Below are positions 25,904 to 34,406 of a stretch of DNA of 64,000 nt, one piece after another. The stretch is taken from assembly GCA_030431255.1 (NCBI GenBank), contig JAUIJL010000001.1, forward strand, positions 1,156,213 to 1,220,212. Direction: 5' to 3'. Position numbers and translations under genes: made by a program. This DNA is from Thermoanaerobaculia bacterium (GTDB taxonomy: Bacteria; Acidobacteriota; Thermoanaerobaculia; Multivoradales; J023). A model generated the notes under the pieces. That model worked only from the letters and a program-made list of their open reading frames with translations, did not search any database and was not told the origin of the DNA. Each line of letters opens with the position of its first letter. Positions within the stretch are counted from its first letter, which is position 1.

Positions 25904-27802
25904 ATGAGATCTTGCCCTGGCGAATCCCTACACACCGACCCCCAAGCACCCAGCGTGTGCCGCGCGCCCAGAGGATACGGGTTCGTCTCGGCTTCGATCT
26001 GCCTAGCCTTGCTCACCCTGGTGACCGCAGCGCAAGCCCAAAGCCCGATCGAATCCGAGGACCTCGAAGAGCCCGCTCCGAGACCCACGGCTGAGGCCTC
26101 GGGCCACACCTCGCCGAGCGAGAGCCCACCGCTTTCGAACGAGCTTCTCGATCTCGAGCGTTTGGCCGAAGAGAGCTTCGCCCAGGACGACTTGACCACC
26201 GCGGTGGCCCTTTATCGGCAGCTGGCGGATCGTCACACCCACCGGTCGGAAAAAATCAGAGTCATGATGGTGGTGGGTTGGTTGCAGCATCAGAGGGGTG
26301 CGTCCGGCGAGGCCATGGAAACGCTCACGGAAGTCCTCATCCTCGATCCCAGCTACACCTTTAGGCCCGACCTCTACAGCGAGGATTTCGCTCCCCTCTT
26401 CTACGACGCCCAAAAACGTGCCCTCCAAACCCGTCGCGCCAACGCCTCCGAGCTGGTCAGTGAGGGCTCCGCGCTGCTGCGATCCCAACGCTACGCGGAG
26501 GCCCGGGTCAAGCTGACCCGAGCGGTCGAGATTTGGCCCGAGCAGGCCCGGGGGATTTACAATCTGGCGTTGGTCGACTACTACGACCAACGGCTCGACA
26601 ATGCGTTCGACGGATTCCAAAAAGTCTTAGCCTTAGCCGCAGCGAAACCCGACGTGGTCGATGCACAGCTGCAAGCCCTGGCGCTCACCAATCTCTCCCT
26701 CCTGTACATGGAACGGGGTCAAGATCTGGAAGCAGCAGAGGCCCTGAGGCGGGCCGTCGTGCTCGATCCCGCCAACGCCACGGCGTGGCTCAACCTGGGC
26801 ATCGCCAGCCGTCGATCCGGAGATACCGCGCGGGCCGCGGAGGCCTTTCAACGGGCTTGGGATCTCAACAAATCCGATGTCGGAGCCGGTCGAAATCTCG
26901 CGCTCGCCTACCTCGATTCCGGTCGTCCGGAGGCGGCGGCTCGGCTCTTGGAGCAAATGACCTCCGACCATCCGAGCGAAGCCGGTCTATGGCTATATTT
27001 GGGCATGGCCAAAAAAGCGATGGGCGATGCCTCCGGTGCTGCCCTGGCCTTTGAGGCGTCCATTGCTCACGATCCGGACAATCGGTCGAATTGGGCGGGA
27101 CAAGCCGCCCTCCAGCTGGCGGCAACCCTCTACGGCGAGTCGGACTTCCAGGGCGCGCGACGCCAGGCTCAGCGGGTGGTGCGCTGGTTGCCCAACCAGG
27201 TCAACGGCTGGGTCTATCTCGGCTTGGCCCAACAGAGCCTCGGGGATCGCGCGGCCGCTCTCGAGAGCCTTCAAACCGCCCTGAGACTGGATCCGGCCCG
27301 CGCCGACATTCACAACAGCACCGGTAGCGTGCTCTTCGAGCTGTCCCGTTTCGACGAGGCGGAGCAAGCGTTTCGTCGGGCGTTGGAAATCGAGCCCCAG
27401 CTGGCCGGCGCTCAGCGGAATCTCGAAGCGGTGTTGACGGTCAAACGGGGGGATGCGGTCGCCGGAAAACGCGGCTCCGCGCCGCCGCGAGCCACCCCCA
27501 GAACCCGTCAAGCCCCACCCCCGAAGCCCGCACCGAGACCGAGCCTCGGTTTTCGATTTTCCGACGTGGACTACGCTTCCCTCGGGCTTCAAGGGGTGAT
27601 GGTCGAGCAGGTCTATCCCAACACTGCCGCCGCCCGCGCCGGGGCCCAAGCCGACGATTTGCTGCTGAAAATGGACGGCCGCCCAATCTCCAGCGCCGAC
27701 GCCCTGCGAGACTACGCCGCAAGCCTTTCCTCGGGCCAGGCCATCACCCTCGAGCTGCTGCGGGACAACCGCCCGGTCACCATCCGTCTCAACGCACCCT
27801 AG
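25904..27802 (+). CDS. Exported TPR protein with C-terminal PDZ domain
   Basis: The 632-residue protein has a signal-like segment (SASICLALLTLVTAAQAQS, ~29-47). A long TPR array follows (~75-510), for example AEALRRAVVLDPANATAWLN, AAEAFQRAWDLN and ALESLQTALRLDPARADIHN. A Pro/Arg-rich linker leads to a PDZ domain at ~545-630 (GVMVEQVYPNTAAARAGAQA, then LLKMDGRPISSADALRD). It should be a periplasmic scaffold or adaptor. It follows the two Ser/Thr kinases on the same strand, but a candidate terminator lies between. The combination of an N-terminal TPR array and a C-terminal PDZ is unusual, but no enzymatic part is visible. Confidence 0.85.
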   Translation: MRSCPGESLHTDPQAPSVCRAPRGYGFVSASICLALLTLVTAAQAQSPIESEDLEEPAPRPTAEASGHTSPSESPPLSNELLDLERLAEESFAQDDLTTAVALYRQLADRHTHRSEKIRVMMVVGWLQHQRGASGEAMETLTEVLILDPSYTFRPDLYSEDFAPLFYDAQKRALQTRRANASELVSEGSALLRSQRYAEARVKLTRAVEIWPEQARGIYNLALVDYYDQRLDNAFDGFQKVLALAAAKPDVVDAQLQALALTNLSLLYMERGQDLEAAEALRRAVVLDPANATAWLNLGIASRRSGDTARAAEAFQRAWDLNKSDVGAGRNLALAYLDSGRPEAAARLLEQMTSDHPSEAGLWLYLGMAKKAMGDASGAALAFEASIAHDPDNRSNWAGQAALQLAATLYGESDFQGARRQAQRVVRWLPNQVNGWVYLGLAQQSLGDRAAALESLQTALRLDPARADIHNSTGSVLFELSRFDEAEQAFRRALEIEPQLAGAQRNLEAVLTVKRGDAVAGKRGSAPPRATPRTRQAPPPKPAPRPSLGFRFSDVDYASLGLQGVMVEQVYPNTAAARAGAQADDLLLKMDGRPISSADALRDYAASLSSGQAITLELLRDNRPVTIRLNAP

Positions 27803-27953
27803 CTCCCTTACATGGGTCGTATCCAAACGGATTCAGTGGGTCGGCGCGGGGTACCGCCCAGGGAAGCGAAGGGTGCTCTAAATAGCCGTTCTTCGATAGG
27901 ATGGCCGGGCAAGGGCCCTGGCGAAGGGCGTCTCGCGTCAAGAGGACCAAACG

Positions 27954-29720
27954 ATGATGCATCTGACCCCAGATTTGATCGCCAATGTGCTGGCACGGCA
28001 AAAACTGCTGACCGTCGACCAGGCCAATGAGATCAAAAAAGAGGCACGGCGGCTGCCCCGCCACCAACGATCCGCGAAAGCTTTCTCCCAACGCTCCATC
28101 GCCTACGAGCTGGTGACCAACCTCGGCTTGCTCAGCGAAGCCAACGGCCGGGTGGCGATCGACGAGCACATCATCGCCGACGCCATTGCCAGGGAAGCCA
28201 AGCTCAACAGGGTCCGCATCGATCCCTTGGCGTTGGACGCCAACTTGATCGAGCGACAGATCTCTCGCCCCTTCGCCCGCCGTCACCGCATGATTCCGTT
28301 GGCGATGCTCGACGGCAAGCTGCGGGTCGCTCTGGCCAATCCGTTCGACATGGAAGGCATCGACGCCTATCGACGCATGGCCGGCCGTGACCTCGAGCTG
28401 GTGGTCGCCTCCGAGCCGGAGATCATGAAGGCGCTGACCGAGTTCTACGGTCTCCGCCAATCCATGAAGAAGGCCGAGCGTGACTTGGGCGGCGGCATCG
28501 ACCTGGGGAATCTCGAGCAGCTCGTTCGCATGAAAAGCGAAACCGAGATCGAGTCCAGCGATCAGCATGTGGTCAACGCGGTCGAATACATGTTACAGCA
28601 TGCCTACGACTCCCGCGCCAGCGACATCCACATCGAGCCGCGTCGTGACGAAAGCCTGATCCGTTTCCGCATCGACGGCGTCCTGCACGATATCCAGGCC
28701 ATTCCCAAAGTGGTGCACGCCGCGGTGGTCAGCCGTATCAAGGCGATGGCCCGGCTCGATATCGCGGAAAAGAGGAAACCCCAAGACGGCCGGATCAAGA
28801 CCGTTCGCCTCAACGAGGAAATCGAGCTGCGTGTTTCCACCCTGCCGGTGGCCTTCGGAGAGAAGGTCGTCATGCGTATTTTCGACCCCGGGGTGCTGCT
28901 CCAGGATCTCGAAGGTCTCGGGTTCTATCCCGAGGAGCTGGGCACCTTCGCCGACTTCATCTCCCGGCCCCACGGCATCATCTTGGTCACCGGCCCGACC
29001 GGTTCCGGTAAAACCACCACTCTTTATTCGGCGCTCAAGAGCATCGCCTCCCGCGAGCAGAACATCACCACCATCGAGGATCCGATCGAGCTGGTTTACG
29101 ACATCTTCAACCAAACCGCGGTCAATCCCAAGATCGGCATTACCTTTTCGTCGGCCCTGCGCTCGATCCTACGCCAGGATCCGGACATCATCATGGTCGG
29201 TGAGATTCGGGACGGCGAGACCGCTCAATATGCGATCCAAGCCGCCATGACCGGCCATCTCGTCTTCTCTACCCTGCACACCAACGACGCCGCCTCATCG
29301 ATTTCCCGGCTCGGCGACTTGGGCATCGAGAAGTTCATGATCAGCTCCACGCTGATCGGATCCATGGCCCAGAGGTTGGTGCGACGCATCTGCCAGTCCT
29401 GCAAGGTCGAGCGCTTTCTTTCCCAAGAAGAAGCCGATACCCTCAGCCTCACGGTGCCGCAGGGCAAACGGATCAAGGTCTTCGAAGGTGAGGGCTGCCA
29501 CGAATGTCGGTTGACCGGCTATCGTGGCCGTAGCGGAATCTTCGAGATCCTGGAGATCGATGAAAAGGCCAAAGAGCAGATCAACAATGAGGTCGATGCA
29601 CAGACCATCAAACGCGAGGCGGTTCGTAGGGGCATGAAAACCCTGCGTCAGGCAGCCCTCCGCAAGCTCGCCGACGGCGAAACCACCTTCGAAGAAGTGC
29701 TGAGAGTCACCGCCCTCTGA
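27954..29720 (+). CDS. GspE/PilB-type assembly ATPase (type II secretion or type IV pilus)
   Basis: The 588-residue ATPase has an N-terminal MshEN/GspE_N region (~50-165) and a secretion-ATPase domain. The Walker A motif is GPTGSGKTTTLYSAL (~348), the Asp box ITTIEDPIELVYD and Walker B LRQDPDIIMVGEIRD. The His box is HLVFSTLHTNDA, and the zinc-binding Cys lie in CQSCKVE and CHECRLTGYRGR. Such ATPases power pilin or pseudopilin assembly at the inner membrane. No pilin, PilC/GspF or secretin gene lies in the window, so the T2SS-versus-T4P choice is open. AGAGGA precedes the tandem ATGATG start. Confidence 0.93.
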   Translation: MMHLTPDLIANVLARQKLLTVDQANEIKKEARRLPRHQRSAKAFSQRSIAYELVTNLGLLSEANGRVAIDEHIIADAIAREAKLNRVRIDPLALDANLIERQISRPFARRHRMIPLAMLDGKLRVALANPFDMEGIDAYRRMAGRDLELVVASEPEIMKALTEFYGLRQSMKKAERDLGGGIDLGNLEQLVRMKSETEIESSDQHVVNAVEYMLQHAYDSRASDIHIEPRRDESLIRFRIDGVLHDIQAIPKVVHAAVVSRIKAMARLDIAEKRKPQDGRIKTVRLNEEIELRVSTLPVAFGEKVVMRIFDPGVLLQDLEGLGFYPEELGTFADFISRPHGIILVTGPTGSGKTTTLYSALKSIASREQNITTIEDPIELVYDIFNQTAVNPKIGITFSSALRSILRQDPDIIMVGEIRDGETAQYAIQAAMTGHLVFSTLHTNDAASSISRLGDLGIEKFMISSTLIGSMAQRLVRRICQSCKVERFLSQEEADTLSLTVPQGKRIKVFEGEGCHECRLTGYRGRSGIFEILEIDEKAKEQINNEVDAQTIKREAVRRGMKTLRQAALRKLADGETTFEEVLRVTAL

Positions 29721-29823
29721 CGGCGAGCCGACCTATTACGACCCTAGAGCATCGCCTTTGAGCAGCCAAATCCAGACCCGACGGCTAACCGCCTCGCCCT
29801 ACCCCGCGAGGTCGAAAACTCCC

Positions 29824-31170
29824 ATGAGCGCCTATCTCCCCCACCGCAACCGATTGCGAACCAGCTTGGCCTTGGTGGATTTGCTCGGTTTGTTGGGAGC
29901 CGGTTGGTTGGCCTACCAGGTACGTTTCGACCCCGGCGCCATGAAGCTGAAATGGCCCGAGCTGCTGGCCAGTCCCGGATTGATCGTCTGGGCGACGCTC
30001 AGCGGCCTCTTGTTGATCGGCGCCGCCGAGCTCTACGAGCCGGAAATTCTCTATCGCCGACGGGAGATGAGCATCCGCATCGGGGTCACCGTCACCTTTT
30101 GGGTGTTGGGTCTGGCGCTGGCGGGATTCCTCGTTCCGGCCTGGGATATCGGCCGCGGCGTCCTCGCCTTGACGGTCATGGTGTGGGCCCTGCAGATGAT
30201 GGTGCTGCGCTTCTCCCTCACCTCGTGGATGCGTGGAAGAACTCGATTCGTGGCCTTGGTGGTGGGAGATCCCGAGTCCAGCCGAGAGTTTTGCCGAGAG
30301 CTGGACGCCCGCCCCTCGGCCCCTTGGCGGCCGATCGACGCCAGTCACCTTTCCATGGACGAGATCCCCGGAGCCATTGCCGCCCACCAAGCTTCAGTGG
30401 TCATCCTCAGGGGCAGCGACGAGCATGCGCGAACCATGGGGCACGATCTAGCCCATCTTCACTTTTCCGGGGTTCCGGTGGTCGCCTCTTCCGAAATCTG
30501 GGCTTGGCTCGAAGAACGGCTGCCGATCGAGGCCTTGAGCCCGGCGATCTTCTTGCATCAGCCCGGATTCGGAGCGGTCCACTACACCCTCTTCAATCGG
30601 ATCACCCGCATCGCCGACATCCTGTTGTCCCTGGCCATGCTGATCCTCTCCGCTCCATTGTGGTTGGCCGCCGCAGTGGCGATCGTCATCAGCGACGGAT
30701 TCCCGATCCTCTATCGACAAGAGCGGCTCGGCCAATATGGCCGGCCATTCATCATGTACAAATTGCGCACCATGTATCGGGATGCCGAGCGCAATGGACC
30801 CGAATTTGCGAGCGAAAAGGATCCCCGCACCATTCCCGGCGGCCAATTCCTGCGCCGGCTCCGGATCGACGAGCTGCCGCAGCTGATCAATGTGCTGAAG
30901 GGGGAAATGTCCCTGGTGGGCCCGAGGCCCGAGCGGCCGGAATTCGTCACCCGCTTGACCGACGAAATTCCCTACTACGCTTTTCGCATGGCGGTCCCTC
31001 CGGGAATCACCGGATGGGCGCAGGTGAATACCTCCTACGCCCGGGAGCTGGAGCACCATCGGCGCAAGTTGGAATACGACCTCTACTTCATCCGGGAGCG
31101 CAGCACCCGCCTCTATTTGCTCACCCTCTTGCGCACCGCCAGCGCGGCGTTGGTCGGCGTTCGAGACTGA
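29824..31170 (+). CDS. Undecaprenyl-phosphate sugar phosphotransferase (bacterial sugar transferase, WbaP/EpsE-like)
   Basis: The ATG at 29824 gives 448 residues; a TTG at 29758 would add 22. The N-terminal half has four or five membrane spans and a CoA-binding-like middle domain. After ITRIADILLSLAMLIL comes the sugar-transferase catalytic domain with YRQERLGQYGRPFIMYKLRT, LRRLRIDELPQLINVLKGEM and SLVGPRPERPEFV. These enzymes move a sugar-1-phosphate from a nucleotide sugar to undecaprenyl phosphate as the first step of exopolysaccharide or O-antigen repeat-unit synthesis. A glycosyltransferase gene converges on it with a 43-base gap. Confidence 0.93.
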   Translation: MSAYLPHRNRLRTSLALVDLLGLLGAGWLAYQVRFDPGAMKLKWPELLASPGLIVWATLSGLLLIGAAELYEPEILYRRREMSIRIGVTVTFWVLGLALAGFLVPAWDIGRGVLALTVMVWALQMMVLRFSLTSWMRGRTRFVALVVGDPESSREFCRELDARPSAPWRPIDASHLSMDEIPGAIAAHQASVVILRGSDEHARTMGHDLAHLHFSGVPVVASSEIWAWLEERLPIEALSPAIFLHQPGFGAVHYTLFNRITRIADILLSLAMLILSAPLWLAAAVAIVISDGFPILYRQERLGQYGRPFIMYKLRTMYRDAERNGPEFASEKDPRTIPGGQFLRRLRIDELPQLINVLKGEMSLVGPRPERPEFVTRLTDEIPYYAFRMAVPPGITGWAQVNTSYARELEHHRRKLEYDLYFIRERSTRLYLLTLLRTASAALVGVRD

Positions 31171-31213
31171 GCGGCCTGGCCCCTTCGGCCTCCTTCGACG
31201 GCGCCCGCGAGCA

Positions 31214-32425
31214 TCAGCCGGCGATCCGCACTAGCTCCTCTTCGAAGGCCAGAGCCGAGCGTTTGAGATCATGCCGCTCGCGCAGCCAATCCCAGGCCAC
31301 TCGGGTCGCTTCGACAGTGCTTTCGGGATCCTTCAGCAACCGCAGGATGTGATCGGCGAAAGCTCCCGGCTCGCCTGCCACCGAAAGCGCCGAGCTCGGG
31401 ACTCGGCCCAGTCCTTCCGCGCCGGCGGGCGTCGTGACCACCGGAATGCCCGCCGCCATGGCTTCGAGAATTTTGATCGGCGTGCCCGAGCCGGAGCGCA
31501 AAGGAGCGACCGCGACCGCGGCTCCCCGGAGAACCGCCTTGAGATCCTCCGGATCCGGCGTGACCCGAACGCCGGGATGCTCCGCCAATCGGCGAATCTC
31601 AGGACCGGGTCGAGCTCCGGCCAGCTCCCATTCCGCTTCCGGCAAGCCCCGACGGACCGACGGCCAAACCTTCTCGGCAAACCAGCGGGCTCCGTCGACG
31701 GTGGGAAAATATCCCAGATTCCCGGTCAGCACGATCCTCGGCGGCTCGGAGATCGGAGCTCTCTCGAGACGATCCGGAAGCTCCAAGCCGAAGGGCAGCA
31801 CCTTCAGCTTGCGCTCTGCCGATCGCCTCTCGGCATCCCCTGAGAGTCCGTCGAGGATGGCGGATCGATCCCGCTCCGCCACCACCGAGGCACCCTCCAC
31901 TCGACCCAAGACCGACGCATCCCAGGTCCGAAACAGCCGACTCTCTCGGCGGAACATCCATCCAGCGGCCCACTGCTCGTGGTCGGCACGATGGGCCATG
32001 TTGAGGGCCAGGGAGTCGATGAAGTCCAGGAATACCGGGACGGAGCCCAGCTCCGGCAGGACGTCCGCCAAGCGGGAAAGCACGACGACCACCACATCGG
32101 GACCGAAGCTTTTGGCTTGGTTTGCGACCTCTTTCCGGAAGGCTCGTTGCCGGAAAAGGCTGGTTTGAAGGGGACGATTGGCCCGTAAAGTGGATTCGAA
32201 GCTGCCGACGAAGGCCGATCCCATGAGCTCCGCTTGCCCGATCTCGACCTCCTGGACCACAACACCCTCCGGCGGCGAAGCCGCGGGGAATCCGTGCCAG
32301 CGTTGACAGACGACTCGGATGTCGTGACGGTGCCGCAAATGCCGGATCCAACCCGCCGGTCTCGCTTGATCCCCGCGAAATCCAGGCCACGGTGGACGCG
32401 GAGTGACGAATAAGATGCGCATCAT
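31214..32425 (-). CDS. GT4-type glycosyltransferase (PEP-CTERM/XrtA-associated-like)
   Basis: The ATG at 32425 (next codon also ATG) begins MMRILFVTPRPPWPGFRGDQ, a natural GT-B N-terminus; the frame to 32497 is not supported. The C-terminal lobe carries GSGTPIKILEAMAAGIPVVT, the EX7E region of GT4 enzymes. The N-lobe (FLDFIDSLALNMAHRADHEQ) resembles a subfamily found with exosortase loci. No exosortase or PEP-CTERM protein is in the window. It probably adds a sugar to a surface polysaccharide; donor and acceptor are unknown. Length is 403 residues. Confidence 0.85.
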   Translation of the reverse strand: MMRILFVTPRPPWPGFRGDQARPAGWIRHLRHRHDIRVVCQRWHGFPAASPPEGVVVQEVEIGQAELMGSAFVGSFESTLRANRPLQTSLFRQRAFRKEVANQAKSFGPDVVVVVLSRLADVLPELGSVPVFLDFIDSLALNMAHRADHEQWAAGWMFRRESRLFRTWDASVLGRVEGASVVAERDRSAILDGLSGDAERRSAERKLKVLPFGLELPDRLERAPISEPPRIVLTGNLGYFPTVDGARWFAEKVWPSVRRGLPEAEWELAGARPGPEIRRLAEHPGVRVTPDPEDLKAVLRGAAVAVAPLRSGSGTPIKILEAMAAGIPVVTTPAGAEGLGRVPSSALSVAGEPGAFADHILRLLKDPESTVEATRVAWDWLRERHDLKRSALAFEEELVRIAG

Positions 32426-32715
32426 CGTCCCTCGATCCGCGAGCCGGTGAGAGCTGGGCCGGCTGTTGTCGAAGCCTGAGCCCTCTCCCCAGCCCATACC
32501 CCATCACATAAAGAAAGCGCCCGACCTGTCATGGGACGTAGATGCCGAATCTCGAGGCCGATACAATTCACGGAGACTCCTGGAAAGCCGACGATCTTGG
32601 AAGAGCCAGAGGGATGCTCGCGGGGGGCCAAACCATGGATTGCGGCCGGCAAGTTTGCTCTAAGCACCGTAGCTCCTAAACACCGCAGCGCTTCACAACC
32701 ACGAGGAAGATCTTG

Positions 32716-34257
32716 ATGAAAATTCCAGCCTTGATTCTAAAGCGACTCTACAACTTCGGCAGCTTGGAAAATGTCCGAGGGGGCGCTCGGTTCGTGATTA
32801 AGAATCGGCTTTCCGATGTCGCGATTCAATCCATCGCAAAGCTCGAGATCGACGGCGATCCCATGCCGCTCGATAAAGTCACCCTCGACTTCGGCGAGGG
32901 GGATGTGGTCAAAGCGTCGGACATCACCCCGGATTCGCCGAAGGGCTTCGAGCTCGGCAAGAGCGCAATCGTCAAGGTTCCGGTGAAGAAATTGCCCCTC
33001 GGCAAACACGAGATCCAGCTCGGATTCGAGACCGAAAGCTTCGGCAAGCTGGCCTTTACGGTCAAAGACGCGATCGTCGACTCTAAGTCGAAGCCGACCG
33101 CCATACCCTACGACAAAGAAGACAACCAAAGCCGGAGCATTGTCCGCAAACGGCAGAAATTCGTCAAAGACTTCTCCAAGGCCACGCTCAAACACATCTT
33201 CAAACATTCCCTCGATCCTAGGACCACCGGCGGCAATATCGAGAATTTCACCGGTGTGGCCCAGGTGCCCCTGGGTTTCGCGGGTCCGATCCAAGTCGAC
33301 GGCGAGCACGCTCAGGGTGAGTTCATCGTGCCTTTGGCCACCACCGAAGGCACCTTGGTGGCTTCCTACAATCGGGGCATCAAGGTGCTCAATCTCTCAG
33401 GCGGGGTGAAATGCACCGTCTCCGACGATTGCATGCAGCGTGCCCCGGTGTTCATTTTCGACGATGCCCGCGGTGCCAGGGACTTCCGCGCCTGGGTCAA
33501 CGAGAATATCGAGCCCATCAGAACCGCCGCCGAAGAAACCTCGAGCATCGCCAAGCTGACTTATATCGACACCTTCTTGTCCAACAAGATGGCATATTTG
33601 CGCTTCAACTTCGAAACCGGCGATGCGGCGGGCCAGAATATGGTGGGTCGCGCCACCTTCGCTGCTTGCAGCTGGATCCTCGAGCGTCGCGACGATATTC
33701 GCCGCTTCTACCTGGAATCCAACTTGGCCACCGACAAGAAGGGCTCCCAGGTCAACATCATGCGAACCCGTGGAAAGCGGGTGACCGCCGAGTGCACCAT
33801 CCCCCGGGATGTGCTGATCCAGCACATGCGGGTCGAGCCCGAAAGCCTCTCCTACCATGCCGGCGTGGCCAACGTCGGCGCGTTTCTGTCCGGGGCCAAC
33901 AACAACGGTCTGCACTCGCCGAACTCCATCACCGCCATGTTCATCGCCACGGGCCAAGATGTCGCCAACGTCGCCGAGTCGTCCGCCGGTCTGATGTACA
34001 CCGAGCTCACCCCGGACAAGGATCTCTATATTTCCTTGACCATCCCATCTTTGATTGTGGCCACCTACGGTGGAGGCACGGGTTTGGCCACCCAGCGCGA
34101 GTGCTTGGAGATCATGGGTTGCTACGGCAAGGACAAAGTCAAGAAGCTGGCCGAGATCATCGCCGGCGTGTGCTTGGCGGGAGAAATCTCTTTGGCGTCC
34201 GCTATTTCCTCTCTGGATTGGGTGTCGAGCCACGAGCAATACGGTAGAAACCGATAG
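32716..34257 (+). CDS. Class I-type HMG-CoA reductase with N-terminal beta-domain extension
   Basis: The ATG at 32716 has GAGGA 8 bases upstream and gives 513 residues. From ~residue 140 it is an HMG-CoA reductase, which makes mevalonate for isoprenoids. Catalytic residues by alignment to the human enzyme are E211 in TTEGTLVASYNRG, Lys341 in DKKGS, D415 in TGQDVANVAESSAG and H506 in SSHEQYGRN. ENFTGVAQVPLGFAGP matches the class I 'ENVIG' substrate region. Residues ~1-120 form an extra domain (GSLENVRGGARFVIKNRLSD, then LPLGKHEIQLGFE) of a small beta-rich type I know only as an uncharacterised domain. No other mevalonate gene is nearby. The dinucleotide motif GDAAGQNMVGRAT differs from the usual DAMGMNM. 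Confidence 0.9.
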   Translation: MKIPALILKRLYNFGSLENVRGGARFVIKNRLSDVAIQSIAKLEIDGDPMPLDKVTLDFGEGDVVKASDITPDSPKGFELGKSAIVKVPVKKLPLGKHEIQLGFETESFGKLAFTVKDAIVDSKSKPTAIPYDKEDNQSRSIVRKRQKFVKDFSKATLKHIFKHSLDPRTTGGNIENFTGVAQVPLGFAGPIQVDGEHAQGEFIVPLATTEGTLVASYNRGIKVLNLSGGVKCTVSDDCMQRAPVFIFDDARGARDFRAWVNENIEPIRTAAEETSSIAKLTYIDTFLSNKMAYLRFNFETGDAAGQNMVGRATFAACSWILERRDDIRRFYLESNLATDKKGSQVNIMRTRGKRVTAECTIPRDVLIQHMRVEPESLSYHAGVANVGAFLSGANNNGLHSPNSITAMFIATGQDVANVAESSAGLMYTELTPDKDLYISLTIPSLIVATYGGGTGLATQRECLEIMGCYGKDKVKKLAEIIAGVCLAGEISLASAISSLDWVSSHEQYGRNR

Positions 34258-34406
34258 CCGCACATCGAGGCGTCGGGGGCGCGATGCGCCGGGCCGGAGG
34301 AGCCCGTTCAGGGGATGAGCGTGATACCCTTCCGCCTGGCGTTGCGGCCCCTTCCCTTCGTTGCGCACTCCTACCTGGTGGACTCCCATTGACACGGATT
34401 GAATCG

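Noticed and set aside
26993..27826. 277-codon antisense frame in the TPR-PDZ gene
   Set aside because: The plus strand encodes clear TPR and PDZ repeats; the antisense frame is a mirror of them.
33397..34395. 332-codon antisense frame in the HMG-CoA reductase gene
   Set aside because: The plus strand has all catalytic motifs; the antisense is a compositional shadow.
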